From positions 157,851 to 221,850 of the forward strand of contig NZ_JAKCMI010000028.1 of NCBI RefSeq assembly GCF_021412585.1: 64,000 nucleotides of DNA, read 5' to 3'. The DNA comes from Halomonas alkalisoli. GTDB taxonomy: Bacteria; Pseudomonadota; Gammaproteobacteria; Pseudomonadales; Halomonadaceae. Of this stretch, positions 8,789 to 17,940 are shown in pieces. The position numbers were made by a program, and so were the translations under genes. The number at the start of each line of letters is the position of its first letter. The first letter of the stretch is position 1. The notes under the pieces were generated by a model. The model saw only the letters and a program-made list of their open reading frames with translations, made no database searches and was not told the origin of the DNA.

Positions 8789-10210
8789 TCAGCGGGGCGG
8801 CAGCAGCCGGCCAGCGTTCATGATCCCGGCCGGGTCGAATAGCGACTTGATGCCCTCGACCAGCTCCCGCTCGGCAGGCGAGAGCCGGGCCAGATAGGCG
8901 CTCTGCTTGCTGCGGCCGATGCCGTGCTCGGCGCTGATGCTGCCGTTGAATTCGTCGAGCACCTCGAACAGCAGCGCTTCCAGCTCGTGCAGGTGGCGGT
9001 ACTTCTCCGCTTCGGCCATGTCGACGGGGGGCAGTATGTTGAAGTGCAGGTTGCCATCCCCGACATGACCGTAGGCGATGATCTCGCACTCCGGTGAGGC
9101 TTGCCGCACGCGCTGAGAGGCGCGCTCGACGAAGCCGGGAATCGCCGAGATCGGCACCGAGATATCGGTTCGCAGATGCTCGCCGCGCAGCCGTTGCCCC
9201 TCCAGCATGCTCTCGCGAAACTGCCACAGCTGCCCTGCCTGGGCTTCGCTCGAGGCCAGTGCACCGTCGAGGACGAGCCCGCGCTCCATGCTACCTTCCA
9301 GCAATTGTTCAAGCATGGCGCCGAGATCCACCGGGCCGGTGGCGGCCACTTCCATCAGCACGTACCAGGGGTAGGCGCTGTCCAGTGGGTCGCGCAGCGT
9401 CGGTGTCGCCTCCATCGCCAGCTCGATGCAGCGCCGCGGTATCAGCTCGAAGGCGGTGAGCAGGTCGCTGCAGCCGCGCCGCGCCAGGCCGTAGAGCGCG
9501 ATCACGGCCTCCACGGAGGGCAGGCCGAGCAGGGCGGTGCGTGACTGGTCGGGCAGGGGGACGAGCTTGAGCACGGCGCCGGTGACGATGCCCAGGGTGC
9601 CTTCGCTGCCGAGCAGCAACTGCTGCAGGGCGTAGCCGCGGTTGTCCTTGTGCAGCGCCTTGAGGTTGTTCCAGATGCGCCCGTCGGGCAGCACCACCTC
9701 CAGCCCCAGCACCAGTTGGCGCATCATGCCGTAGCGCAGCACGTTGAGGCCCCCGGCATTGGTGGCGATGTTTCCGCCGATCTGGCAGCTGCCCTGGGCA
9801 CCCAAAGAAAGTGGGAAGTCGCAGTCGTGTTCGGCGGCCGCCTGCTTGACGGTCTCGAGAATGCAGCCGGCATCCACGGTCATGGTGAAGTTGACCGGGT
9901 CGATCGCGCGGATCTCGTGCATGCGCTCCAGGCTGAGCACGATCTCCTGCCCGCCCTTGTCGGGCAGGGCCCCGGCCACCAGGCCGGTGTGGCCGCCCTG
10001 GGGCGTCAGGCGCATGCCGTGTTCCCCACACAGGGCGACGACCTCGGCGACGGCGGTGGTCGAGTCGGGGCGAACTACTGCCAGCGGCATGCCCAGCCTG
10101 TCGCCGGCCCAGTCGCTGACGTAGCGTTCCATTTCCAGCGGGTCGCGTAGCACGCCGGTGTCACCCAGTCGCTGCACCAGTTTGTCCAGAACGTCGGTTG
10201 CTGCGGTCAT
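8789..10210 (-). CDS. FAD-linked D-2-hydroxyacid dehydrogenase (GlcD/D2HGDH type)
   Basis: 473 residues with an FAD-binding type 4 (PCMH) domain (PQGGHTGLVAGA near 72, GGNIATNAGG near 145, GSEGTLGIVT near 202) and a C-terminal oxidase domain ending in SAEHGIGRSK and FDPAGIMNAGRLLP. The family oxidises D-lactate, D-2-hydroxyglutarate or glycolate and passes electrons onward. It is convergent with the aldolase (16-base gap) and lies downstream of an FAH hydrolase on the same strand. Its substrate is probably a 2-hydroxy acid generated in sugar-acid breakdown. The start is supported by AGGA upstream. Confidence 0.85.
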   Translation of the reverse strand: MTAATDVLDKLVQRLGDTGVLRDPLEMERYVSDWAGDRLGMPLAVVRPDSTTAVAEVVALCGEHGMRLTPQGGHTGLVAGALPDKGGQEIVLSLERMHEIRAIDPVNFTMTVDAGCILETVKQAAAEHDCDFPLSLGAQGSCQIGGNIATNAGGLNVLRYGMMRQLVLGLEVVLPDGRIWNNLKALHKDNRGYALQQLLLGSEGTLGIVTGAVLKLVPLPDQSRTALLGLPSVEAVIALYGLARRGCSDLLTAFELIPRRCIELAMEATPTLRDPLDSAYPWYVLMEVAATGPVDLGAMLEQLLEGSMERGLVLDGALASSEAQAGQLWQFRESMLEGQRLRGEHLRTDISVPISAIPGFVERASQRVRQASPECEIIAYGHVGDGNLHFNILPPVDMAEAEKYRHLHELEALLFEVLDEFNGSISAEHGIGRSKQSAYLARLSPAERELVEGIKSLFDPAGIMNAGRLLPPR

Positions 10211-10263
10211 TGCGGATCCTGAAGGCCGGTTCGAGTGTACGGATGCCAGTGTTTCCCTAAGAC

Positions 10264-11427
10264 TCAGCGGCGGTCAAGGTGCTGCATCAGCGCCCGGATG
10301 CCATAGGTCCAGGGCGGCAGCTGGTCGCTTCTGCCCACGGGGTTGACCAGCGCCCCCAGCGTCGGAGTGGCGATGGTGACACGATCACCCAGGTGATGGG
10401 TGAAGCCCTGGCCCTGGCCGTCGCGGTCCTGGATCGGCGAGAACATGGTGCCGAGGAAGAGCATGAAGCCATCGGGGTACTGGTGATGATCGCCGATGGT
10501 CTGGCCCACCAGGTCCAGGGGATCGCGACTGATCTCGCGCATGTCGCTCTCGCCCTCAAGCAGGAAGTCGTCCTCCTCGCCTTCGATGCGCAGCGACACC
10601 TGGCAGCTGCGGACGCTATCGATATCGAAGCCGTCGTCGAACAGGCGAATGAAGGGGCCCAGGGCGCAGGAGGCGTTGTTGTCCTTGGCCTTGCCCAGCA
10701 GCAGGGCACTGCGGCCCTCGATGTCGCGCAGGTTGACGTCGTTGCCGAGGGTGGCGCCACGCACCTGGCCACGGCTGTCCACCGCCAGCACGATTTCCGG
10801 TTCCGGGTTGTTCCACTGCGAGGCCGGGTGCAGGCCCACGGTGGTGCCGAAGCCCACCGAAGAGAGCGGCTGTGCCTTGGTGAATACCTCGGCATCGGGC
10901 CCGATGCCGACCTCCATGTACTGGGACCAGGCGCCGCGTGCCTGAAGCGCCTGCTTGAGTGCCATGGCCTCTTGCGAGCCGGGCGCGATGCGTGACAGGT
11001 CGGTGCCGATCAGCGCCTGCAATTCGCCACGCAGCTCGCTGGCCCGGTTGGGATCGCCACCGGCCTGCTCCTCGATCACCCGCTCCAGCAGACTCACGGC
11101 GAAGGTCACGCCACAGGCCTTGACGGCCTGGACATCGCAGGGAGCCAGCAGGTAAGGCGCCCGCTGCCTGGCGTCCAGCGAGTTGGCCAGTAGCGCCTCC
11201 AGGCTGCACAACGTCGGACCTTCCGCGCGCCGCACGACCTCCAACAGGTCGTCGCGCTCCAGCAGGTCGGCCATGGTAGGGCCGGACTCGGTGATATCGA
11301 TCACCCGCCCGTCACGCACCGCGACCAGTGCCGGACCAGGCCTTGGCTCATCGAGCCAGGCTCGTCCGACCAGCAGGGCATTGTCGAGGTCATGGGGCAG
11401 GCAGTCCTGCGGGGATAAGGGGGGCAT
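10264..11427 (-). CDS. Fumarylacetoacetate hydrolase-family protein
   Basis: 387 residues from the ATG at 11427, which has GGAG upstream; the frame stays open for 34 more codons but without a ribosome site. The C-terminal half has FAH-fold features: a metal site around PEPEIVLAVDSRG, GNDVNLRDIEGRSALLLGKAKDNNASCALGP and the late LFLGTMFSP. FAH relatives hydrolyse or dehydrate 2-keto-3-deoxy sugar acids, for example in non-phosphorylative pentose routes. It is divergent from the SDR-PdxA2 operon, with a GTATGACA site between them. Confidence 0.75.
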   Translation of the reverse strand: MPPLSPQDCLPHDLDNALLVGRAWLDEPRPGPALVAVRDGRVIDITESGPTMADLLERDDLLEVVRRAEGPTLCSLEALLANSLDARQRAPYLLAPCDVQAVKACGVTFAVSLLERVIEEQAGGDPNRASELRGELQALIGTDLSRIAPGSQEAMALKQALQARGAWSQYMEVGIGPDAEVFTKAQPLSSVGFGTTVGLHPASQWNNPEPEIVLAVDSRGQVRGATLGNDVNLRDIEGRSALLLGKAKDNNASCALGPFIRLFDDGFDIDSVRSCQVSLRIEGEEDDFLLEGESDMREISRDPLDLVGQTIGDHHQYPDGFMLFLGTMFSPIQDRDGQGQGFTHHLGDRVTIATPTLGALVNPVGRSDQLPPWTYGIRALMQHLDRR

Positions 11428-11499
11428 GGGGATCTCCGGTTCCGTTGGGCACAGGCTGGCGGTTGGCCCACCATCGCCTATCATGGTATTCATTGTCGT

Positions 11500-11517
11500 G
11501 TTGTATGACAGGTATGC
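11500..11517. promoter_or_regulatory. Putative FCD/GntR operator, site A
   Basis: GTTGTATGACAGGTATG contains TGT-N3-ACA symmetry and the 8-mer GTATGACA shared with sites at 13598 and 22011. It lies in the divergent intergenic region, 75 bases before the FAH gene start and about 110 before the SDR start, so it could control both. Confidence 0.55.
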
Positions 11518-11628
11518 CAATGGGGTCACTTTATCGCAACGCCTTGTCTCGGGTCGATAGGCAAACTCGACTCCGAACGGGGGCGCCGATGTGAGTGGGC
11601 CTTGAACGCCACTATTCAGGAGAACGGC

Positions 11629-12393
11629 ATGTTAGACGAGTGGAAGGGCAAGCGGGTACTGATCACCGGGGCAAGCCGAGGCATCGGCGCCGCCGTGGCC
11701 CGACAGTTGGGGGAGCTGGGCGCACGGGTGGCGGTGCACTATCACGCCAGCGCGGACCTCGCCGAGACGGTGGCCCAGGCGGTCCGCGACGCTGGCGGTG
11801 AGGCCTTCACCCTGTCGGGCGATGTCAGCCGTTCCAGCCAGGCCCAGCGGTTGGTCGACGAGGCCGCCGAACGCCTGGGGGGCCTGGACCTGCTGATCAA
11901 CAACGCCGGCGACATGCTGGGGCGAGTCTCCCTGGATGACATGGACGACGAGCAGTACGACCGCGTGATGGATCTCAACGCGCGTTCGGTGGTCATGGCC
12001 AGCCGTGCCGCGCTGCCCCATTTCCGCCGTGCCGGGCGCGGCAATATCATCCATACCACCTCCATCGCCGCGCGCAACGGCGGCGGTCCCGGAGCCGGTC
12101 TCTACGCCTCGGCCAAGGGCTTCGTCAGTACCCTGACCCGCAGCATGGCCAAGGAGCTGGCGGGGGAGGGTATCCGGGTCAACGGCGTGGCGCCTGGCAC
12201 CATCGCCACCGACTTCCACGAGCGTCACTCCAGCGAGGCCCAGATGGCGGCGGCACGCGCGTCGATTCCCATGGGGCGACTGGGCAGCGCCGAGGAGTGC
12301 GTGGGTGCCTATGTCTTCCTGGGCACCGATACCATGAGCGGCTATGTCACCGGTCAGGTGATCGAGGTCAACGGCGGACAGCTGATGCCATGA
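11629..12393 (+). CDS. SDR-family NAD(P)-dependent oxidoreductase
   Basis: 254 residues from the ATG at 11629, preceded by AGGAGA at 5 bases. Classical SDR features: TGASRGIGAAVA cofactor loop near residue 13, NNAG near 90, catalytic Ser in HTTSIAARNG and Tyr/Lys in YASAKGF. The C-terminal VTGQVIEVNGGQ is typical of FabG-like members. Its stop overlaps the start of the PdxA2 gene by four bases (ATGA). The substrate is probably a sugar-acid hydroxyl, inferred from context only. Confidence 0.85.
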   Translation: MLDEWKGKRVLITGASRGIGAAVARQLGELGARVAVHYHASADLAETVAQAVRDAGGEAFTLSGDVSRSSQAQRLVDEAAERLGGLDLLINNAGDMLGRVSLDDMDDEQYDRVMDLNARSVVMASRAALPHFRRAGRGNIIHTTSIAARNGGGPGAGLYASAKGFVSTLTRSMAKELAGEGIRVNGVAPGTIATDFHERHSSEAQMAAARASIPMGRLGSAEECVGAYVFLGTDTMSGYVTGQVIEVNGGQLMP

Positions 12394-13415
12394 CCACGCC
12401 CTCTTCCTGCTATGCGATCGTCATCACCATGGGGGACCCGGCCGGCATCGGCCCGGAAATCATCTGTCGTGCCGTGGCCGCCATGTCCCCCGCCGAACGT
12501 GCCACCACCCTGCTGGTGGGGGATCCCGCCATCTACCGCCGTGCGGCGCGCTCCATCGGCGCCGAGCTTGCCTTCACCCTGCTCGACGAGGCGGGTGAAG
12601 CCACTGGCGGCGTGGCCGTGGCCATCGTCGAGGTGCCGGAGGACGTCGAGATACCGGATGGCAGGATCAGCGCCGGCGGGGGTGACATGGCGTTTCGCTG
12701 TGTCGAGACAGCGGTCAAGCTGGTTCAGGACGGCCGGGCCCGGGTGATCGTCACCGCACCGCTCAACAAGGCCGCGCTGCACGAGGCCGGTCATCATTAC
12801 GATGGCCATACCGGAATGCTGGCGGCGCTTACCGGGGCGCCGTCGTCGTTCATGCTGCTGGCCTCCGAGACGCTATCGACACTGCACGTATCCACCCATG
12901 TCTCCCTGCGCGGGGCCATCGAACGGGTCACCGAGAAGCGCATCGTCGCCACGGTGGAAGCGGGCCACGCGCACCTGGTGGCCATGGGTGTGGCGAACCC
13001 GCGCATCGCCGTGGCCGGGCTCAACCCCCACTGTGGTGAAGGCGGGATCTTCGGCGACGAGGATGGGCGGGTCATCGCACCTGCGGTAAGGGGCCTCAAG
13101 GCGCGGGGGTTCACGGTCAGTGGCCCCATATCCGCCGATACCGTCTTCTACCGAGCCTCGAAGGGCGAGTTCGACCTGGTCGTGGCCCAGTACCACGACC
13201 AGGGGCATATCCCGGTCAAGCTGATCGCCTTCGACACGACCGTCAATGTCAGCCTCGGGCTGCCGGTCCAGCGCACCTCGGTGGATCACGGCACCGCCTT
13301 CGACATTGCCTGGCAGGGCAGGGCGGATGCCACCAACATGGGGGCGGCCATTGCCTACGCGCGTCGGCTGGCGGACGTCGCGACCGGGGCTGAGTCGCGA
13401 GCGTCCCAGCCGTGA
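12390..13415 (+). CDS. pdxA2: PdxA2-type 4-phospho-four-carbon-acid dehydrogenase
   Basis: 341 residues of the PdxA fold: MGDPAGIGPEI at the N-terminus and metal-binding histidines in HYDGHTGM, NPHCGEGGIFG and AQYHDQGHIPVK. Catabolic PdxA2 enzymes oxidise D-threonate- or D-erythronate-4-phosphate to dihydroxyacetone phosphate and CO2, and are usually encoded next to a DUF1537 kinase that makes the substrate. Here the gene overlaps by four bases (GTGA) a kinase gene that survives only as an N-terminal stub. Biosynthetic PdxA is less likely, given the catabolic setting. Confidence 0.85.
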   Translation: MTTPSSCYAIVITMGDPAGIGPEIICRAVAAMSPAERATTLLVGDPAIYRRAARSIGAELAFTLLDEAGEATGGVAVAIVEVPEDVEIPDGRISAGGGDMAFRCVETAVKLVQDGRARVIVTAPLNKAALHEAGHHYDGHTGMLAALTGAPSSFMLLASETLSTLHVSTHVSLRGAIERVTEKRIVATVEAGHAHLVAMGVANPRIAVAGLNPHCGEGGIFGDEDGRVIAPAVRGLKARGFTVSGPISADTVFYRASKGEFDLVVAQYHDQGHIPVKLIAFDTTVNVSLGLPVQRTSVDHGTAFDIAWQGRADATNMGAAIAYARRLADVATGAESRASQP

Positions 13416-13603
13416 GCGGGGCGGCCCATGATGAAGTGGGCGCTGGCAGCACCGGCTGCCGTGTCGCCATCGTGGCCGATGACCTGACCGGCGCACTGGA
13501 TGCCGCTGCCCCCTTCGCTGCACGAGGCGCCGATGCGCGGGAGGTGCTGGCTCCGAGTTGCGCAATGGGCGTGGAGCGGCTAGGTTGGAATCTGATGGTA
13601 TGA
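13412..13603 (+). pseudogene. Truncated four-carbon acid sugar kinase (DUF1537)
   Basis: A GTG start overlapping the pdxA2 stop opens a 63-codon frame. Residues 17-50 contain VAIVADDLTGALDAAAPFA, the conserved N-terminus of DUF1537 kinases such as DtnK and OtnK, which are about 400 residues or more. After ADAREVLAPS the sequence is unrelated and stops at 13603. The break runs straight into the promoter region of the TRAP operon, so a deletion has probably removed about 85 percent of the gene. No kinase activity can be expected. Confidence 0.8.
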
Positions 13604-13615
13604 CACGTATACAGC
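13597..13615. promoter_or_regulatory. Putative FCD/GntR operator, site B
   Basis: GGTATGACACGTATACAGC carries the shared GTATGACA and, on the other strand, CTGTATACG, also seen before dgoD. It lies about 110-130 bases before the TRAP dctP start, overlapping the end of the kinase remnant. Confidence 0.55.
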
Positions 13616-13725
13616 AGGATACCCAGCCAAGGCGGTGAGTGCCCGGCACCTCGCTCGAACACGCGATTCGCCACCATCAACAACCCACACGTAGAACAAA
13701 CTCAACAGGTTGTGAGGAAAACAAG

Positions 13726-14727
13726 ATGAGCCACAAGAGCCAACGCCATCTCAAGCTGGTCCGCATGATGACCGCCAGCATGCTCGCTGCGGGCATCGGC
13801 TTCACCGGCGCCGTACAGGCCCAGGAAACCCTGCGGTTCGCCCACGTCTACGAGACCTCGGAGCCGTTCCACAAGTGGGCGGAATGGGCTGCCGAGCAGA
13901 TCGCGGAACGTACCGAAGGGCGTTACACCATGCAGGTGCACCCGGCGTCCTCGCTAGGCAAGGAAGAGGACATCAACGAGGGGCTCGAACTGGGTACCGT
14001 GGACGTGATCTATACCGGAACCCAGTTCGCTGGGCGCTCCTATGGCCCCATGGGTATCGCCGGTGCCGCCTACATGTTCCGGGATTTCGATCACTGGCAG
14101 GCCTATGCCGAGAGCGACCTGTTCCAGGAGATCGCCCAGGGTTACCAGGACCAGACAGGGAACGTGCCGATCGCCCTCAATTACTATGGCGAGCGCCATG
14201 TCACCTCCAATGTGCCGGTGAACGAGCCCGCGGACATGCAGGACATGAAGATCCGTGTCCCCAATGCGCCGATGTACATGATGATGCCGCGAGCCGTGGG
14301 CGCCAACCCGACCCCCATCGCCTTCGATGAGGTCTACCTGGCCCTGCAGCAGGGCGTGGTGGATGCCCAGGAGAATCCGCTTCCGACGATCCGCGCCAAG
14401 GCCTTCCACGAAGTTCAGGACTACATCAACCTGACTGGCCACATCACCGACTCGCTGATCACCATCGTCGGTGGGCCACGCTGGAACCAGCTCTCAGAGG
14501 AGGACCGCGAGATCTTCCGTGAGGTCTTCCAGGAAGCCGCCGAGAACAATACCCGGGATATCCAGCAAGCCGAGGCGGAGCTGGTGGCCTGGTTCGAGGA
14601 GCAGGGCAACACCGTCAACGAGGTGGACCGCGAAGCCTTCCGTGAGGCCGTTGTGCCCGCACATAACGGCTCGGCCGCGACATGGGATGAGGAAACCTAC
14701 GATCGCCTGCAGGCCATCGGCCAGTAA
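13726..14727 (+). CDS. TRAP transporter substrate-binding protein (DctP family)
   Basis: Periplasmic solute receptor, 333 residues. A signal peptide (hydrophobic MMTASMLAAGIGFTGA, cleavage after AVQA near residue 32) precedes the DctP fold, with RFAHVYETSEPFHKWAE early and the central IRVPNAPMYMMMPRAVGANP, whose Arg typically clamps the ligand carboxylate. The ATG at 13726 has GAGG 8 bases upstream. The QEN motif of VVDAQENPLPTI is common in uronate- and aldonate-binding members. Followed by the two membrane components and an LDH2-type dehydrogenase. Confidence 0.92.
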   Translation: MSHKSQRHLKLVRMMTASMLAAGIGFTGAVQAQETLRFAHVYETSEPFHKWAEWAAEQIAERTEGRYTMQVHPASSLGKEEDINEGLELGTVDVIYTGTQFAGRSYGPMGIAGAAYMFRDFDHWQAYAESDLFQEIAQGYQDQTGNVPIALNYYGERHVTSNVPVNEPADMQDMKIRVPNAPMYMMMPRAVGANPTPIAFDEVYLALQQGVVDAQENPLPTIRAKAFHEVQDYINLTGHITDSLITIVGGPRWNQLSEEDREIFREVFQEAAENNTRDIQQAEAELVAWFEEQGNTVNEVDREAFREAVVPAHNGSAATWDEETYDRLQAIGQ

Positions 14728-14783
14728 CCGCTACCCTGTGAGGGGCTTCCGTCGCTCTCGGGCGGAAGCCCTGGAGTCTTGCC

Positions 14784-15320
14784 ATGAGTGAGAAGCGTGA
14801 AGATTCCGTGCCGCCTGCCGATCCCCTGATCGACTTCGAGTCGGCCTTTGACGATACCCCCTTTCGCCTCAACGACTATCGCCTGGAAGACCTGGCGACC
14901 CTGATCCTGTTCTGGGCGCTTATCCTGGTGGTGTTCGCCCAGTTCTTCAGCCGATACGTGATGGGGAGCTCCATCGGCTGGACCGAAGAGATCGCCCGCT
15001 ACCTGCTGATAGGTGTCGGCTTCCTGGGCAGCGTCATGGCAGCGCGCAATGGCAGCCACATCATGGTGGAGTTCTTCTACCACTACATGCCCGCCTGGCA
15101 GTCACGCCTGCTCGAACGCCTGGTGGGGGCAGCCAGTCTTGGCTTCTACCTGGCAATGACCTGGGTGACCTATCGCCTGGCGTCGCGCACCAGCAGCCTG
15201 ATGGTCTCGGTAGACCTGCCCAAGAGCCTGATCTACTACACCGTCTGTGTCGCCTTCGCGCTGATGGCGATACGCACCGCACAACGGCTGTATCTCAAGT
15301 ACCGGGACCGTGCTGCATGA
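14784..15320 (+). CDS. TRAP transporter small permease (DctQ family)
   Basis: 178 residues with four predicted membrane segments (around 35-58, 70-88, 110-130 and 145-165). It includes the DctQ-type FSRYVMGSSIGWTEEIARYLL, which connects the first two segments. It pairs with the DctM subunit next to it. A 56-base gap follows dctP. Confidence 0.9.
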   Translation: MSEKREDSVPPADPLIDFESAFDDTPFRLNDYRLEDLATLILFWALILVVFAQFFSRYVMGSSIGWTEEIARYLLIGVGFLGSVMAARNGSHIMVEFFYHYMPAWQSRLLERLVGAASLGFYLAMTWVTYRLASRTSSLMVSVDLPKSLIYYTVCVAFALMAIRTAQRLYLKYRDRAA

Positions 15321-15369
15321 TGCCCGTGACAAGGTTTCCCTCAATGCCATCCTTATCGAGAGTCTTCGC

Positions 15370-16749
15370 ATGTCCCGACTATCCGTGATGCGCTGGCACA
15401 AGCCGGTCGTATCTCCGCTGCTGGCAACACTGGCCGTGCTGGGCTGCGTGATCCTGCCACTGATGGGCTACCATCTTTCCTTCCTCTTCTTTGCCCTGTT
15501 CACCATGCTGGTGCTCGGCGTGCCCATCGCCATCAGCCTGGCCGGTGCCTGCCTGATGTTCGTGCTGATCACCGGTCAGGTGCCTGACATCGTGGTGGCC
15601 CACCGCATGATCAACGGTATCGACAGCTTCCCGCTGCTGGCCATTCCCTTCTTCATCTTCGCTGGTAGCTTGATGAACAACGGTGGCATCACCGAGCGCA
15701 TCTTCAACTTCGCCAAGGCGCTGATGGGCTGGATGCGCGGTGGGCTGGGCCACGTCAACGTCGGCGCGAGTATCGTTTTCTCGGGCATGTCGGGAGCGGC
15801 GGTAGCCGACGCCGGTGGTCTCGGCATGATCGAGGTCAAGGCCATGAAGGATGCCGGTTACGACGAGGAATTCGCCGTTGGCATCACGGCGGCATCGTCG
15901 ACCATCGGGCCGATCATTCCACCCAGCCTGCCCATGGTGATCTATGGCGTCATGGCCTCGGCCTCGGTGGGGCAGCTGTTCGCCGCCGGCCTGGTGCCGG
16001 GCCTGCTGATGGGGGCCATGCTGATGCTGATGATCTTTGTCATCTCCCGTCGCCGAGGCTATACCGCCGATGCACGATTCTCGGTGCGCGTACTGGGGCG
16101 GACCTTTGGCCGGGCGTTCCTGTCGCTGATGACCCCGGTCATCATCGTCGGCGGCATCATCACCGGGGCCTTCACCCCCACCGAAGCGGCCGTGGCTGCA
16201 GTGGCCTACGCCTTGCTGCTGGGTGTCGTGGTCTATCGCACCCTCACCTGGCAGAAACTGCTCAAGGTCAGCATGGAGACCATCGAGACCACAGCGGTAA
16301 TTCTGTTCATCGTCGCGTCAGCGTCGATCTTCGCCTGGATCCTGACCAGCAACCAGGTGACTCAGAGCGTCATCGCCCTCATGGGGCCCTTCGCCGACAG
16401 CAAGATCGCCGTACTGATGATGGCCAATATCGTGCTCATCATCGTCGGCTGCTTCATGGAGACCATCGCCGCGATCACTATCCTGGTGCCGGTGCTGCTG
16501 CCCATGGCCATCGCCGTGGGCGTCGACCCGGTCCACTTCGGCGTGATCATGGTGCTCAACCTGATGATCGGCCTGCTGACACCCCCGGTGGGCATGGTGC
16601 TCTACGTGCTCTCGAGGGTCTCCAACGTCAGCTTCGAGCGCTGCATGCGCGGCACCATCCCGTTCCTTATCCCGCTGGTGTTCTGCCTGCTGCTGGTGAC
16701 CTTCATACCGGCCATCTCCATGTGGCTACCGACGCTGATCTACCGCTGA
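15370..16749 (+). CDS. TRAP transporter large permease (DctM family)
   Basis: 459 residues and about 12 hydrophobic segments. It has the typical DctM loops SFPLLAIPFFIFAGSLMNNG, SGAAVADAGGLG and IGPIIPPSLPMVIYG. It forms the sodium-coupled channel subunit. The ATG at 15370 is preferred because it places the usual short cytoplasmic lead before the first helix; a GTG at 15310 overlapping dctQ would also be in frame. Confidence 0.92.
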   Translation: MSRLSVMRWHKPVVSPLLATLAVLGCVILPLMGYHLSFLFFALFTMLVLGVPIAISLAGACLMFVLITGQVPDIVVAHRMINGIDSFPLLAIPFFIFAGSLMNNGGITERIFNFAKALMGWMRGGLGHVNVGASIVFSGMSGAAVADAGGLGMIEVKAMKDAGYDEEFAVGITAASSTIGPIIPPSLPMVIYGVMASASVGQLFAAGLVPGLLMGAMLMLMIFVISRRRGYTADARFSVRVLGRTFGRAFLSLMTPVIIVGGIITGAFTPTEAAVAAVAYALLLGVVVYRTLTWQKLLKVSMETIETTAVILFIVASASIFAWILTSNQVTQSVIALMGPFADSKIAVLMMANIVLIIVGCFMETIAAITILVPVLLPMAIAVGVDPVHFGVIMVLNLMIGLLTPPVGMVLYVLSRVSNVSFERCMRGTIPFLIPLVFCLLLVTFIPAISMWLPTLIYR

Positions 16750-16797
16750 GGCTGATCGCCCACCCTCATCACGACCGAGACCAGAAGCGAGCCGTCC

Positions 16798-17874
16798 ATG
16801 AACGATCCCCAGCAGGATTTCCGCGTCGCCACCGAGGACCTCGAGCGCTTCATGCGCGAAGCTCTGGCGGCTGCCGGCGCCGACCAGGCATCGGCAGATG
16901 CGGCGACCCGGGCGCTGGTCACCGCATCGCGGATGGGCACAGACAGCCATGGCCTGCGCCTGCTGCCCCATTACCTGACGGCGCTCGAGGGCGGACGCAT
17001 CCAGGGGGCGCCGAGGATGGTCTTTCATCGCCGTCTTGTGGCCACCGGTTTCCTGGATGCCGACGATGGCCTGGGTCATCTCGCCGGTTACACCGCCATG
17101 GAGCACGCCATGGCCATGGCCGGGGAGGCCGGCATGGGAGCGGTGGCGGTGGGTAACTCGTCGCATTTCGGTGCGGCGGGATGCTACGCCCTGGCCGCCG
17201 CCGAGCGTGGCTACATCGGCATGGCCTTCTGCAACTCCGACCCCTTTGTGCTGCTGCACCAGGGGGCAGCGCCCTTCCACGGTACCAACCCGATCGCCTT
17301 TGCGGCGCCGGTGGCGGGCAACGCCCATTACCTGCTGGACATGGCGACGAGTTCGATCCCCTGGAATCGCGTGCAGCAGTACGGTGCCATCGGTCGTGAG
17401 CTGCCCGACCAGGTGGCCGCCGACGCAGCGGGCCGGGTCACCCGCACGCCAGACGAGGTTGCGGCACTCCTGCCCCTGGGCGGTAGCGACTTCGGCTTCA
17501 AGGGGGCGGGCCTGGGGGGAATGGTCGAGGTGTTGAGTTCCGCCCTGGCGGGGATGCAGAACGGCTTTCGCTTATTGCCCATGGGTGGGCCGGACATGGA
17601 GACGCCGCGGGGCATCGGTCACTTCTTTCTCGCCATTCAGCCCGACGCCTTCGTCGAGGAGGGTACCTTCGCCCGCTGTCTCGCCGACTACCTGGCCGAC
17701 TTGCGCAGCCGGCCCGCGAGAGACGGCGCCGAAGTACTGGCCCCCGGCGACCGTGAATGGCGCTGCCAGGCGAGGCGGGATGCCCTGGGCATTCCACTCG
17801 ATGCGGCGAACCGCCAGGCCTATGCCGAACTCGCCCGGCAGTACGGCCTTTGCCCGCTGACCCGAATCGGCTGA
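16798..17874 (+). CDS. Malate/L-lactate dehydrogenase family (LDH2) oxidoreductase
   Basis: 358 residues of the LDH2/YlbC/YiaK fold, NAD(P)H-dependent enzymes acting on 2-keto acids or 2-hydroxy acids. The signature SRMGTDSHGLRLLPHY near residue 45 and VGNSSHFGAAGCYAL near 118 carry the catalytic His, and NPIAFAAPV follows. Cotranscribed with the TRAP genes (48-base gap), so it likely oxidises or reduces the imported sugar acid or an early intermediate. Confidence 0.88.
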   Translation: MNDPQQDFRVATEDLERFMREALAAAGADQASADAATRALVTASRMGTDSHGLRLLPHYLTALEGGRIQGAPRMVFHRRLVATGFLDADDGLGHLAGYTAMEHAMAMAGEAGMGAVAVGNSSHFGAAGCYALAAAERGYIGMAFCNSDPFVLLHQGAAPFHGTNPIAFAAPVAGNAHYLLDMATSSIPWNRVQQYGAIGRELPDQVAADAAGRVTRTPDEVAALLPLGGSDFGFKGAGLGGMVEVLSSALAGMQNGFRLLPMGGPDMETPRGIGHFFLAIQPDAFVEEGTFARCLADYLADLRSRPARDGAEVLAPGDREWRCQARRDALGIPLDAANRQAYAELARQYGLCPLTRIG

Positions 17875-17940
17875 ACGAAAGCAGGGCAAAATACAGTAAA
17901 ATAGCGGTAGATAAGCGGTTAACCAGGAGAAAAAGTGCCC

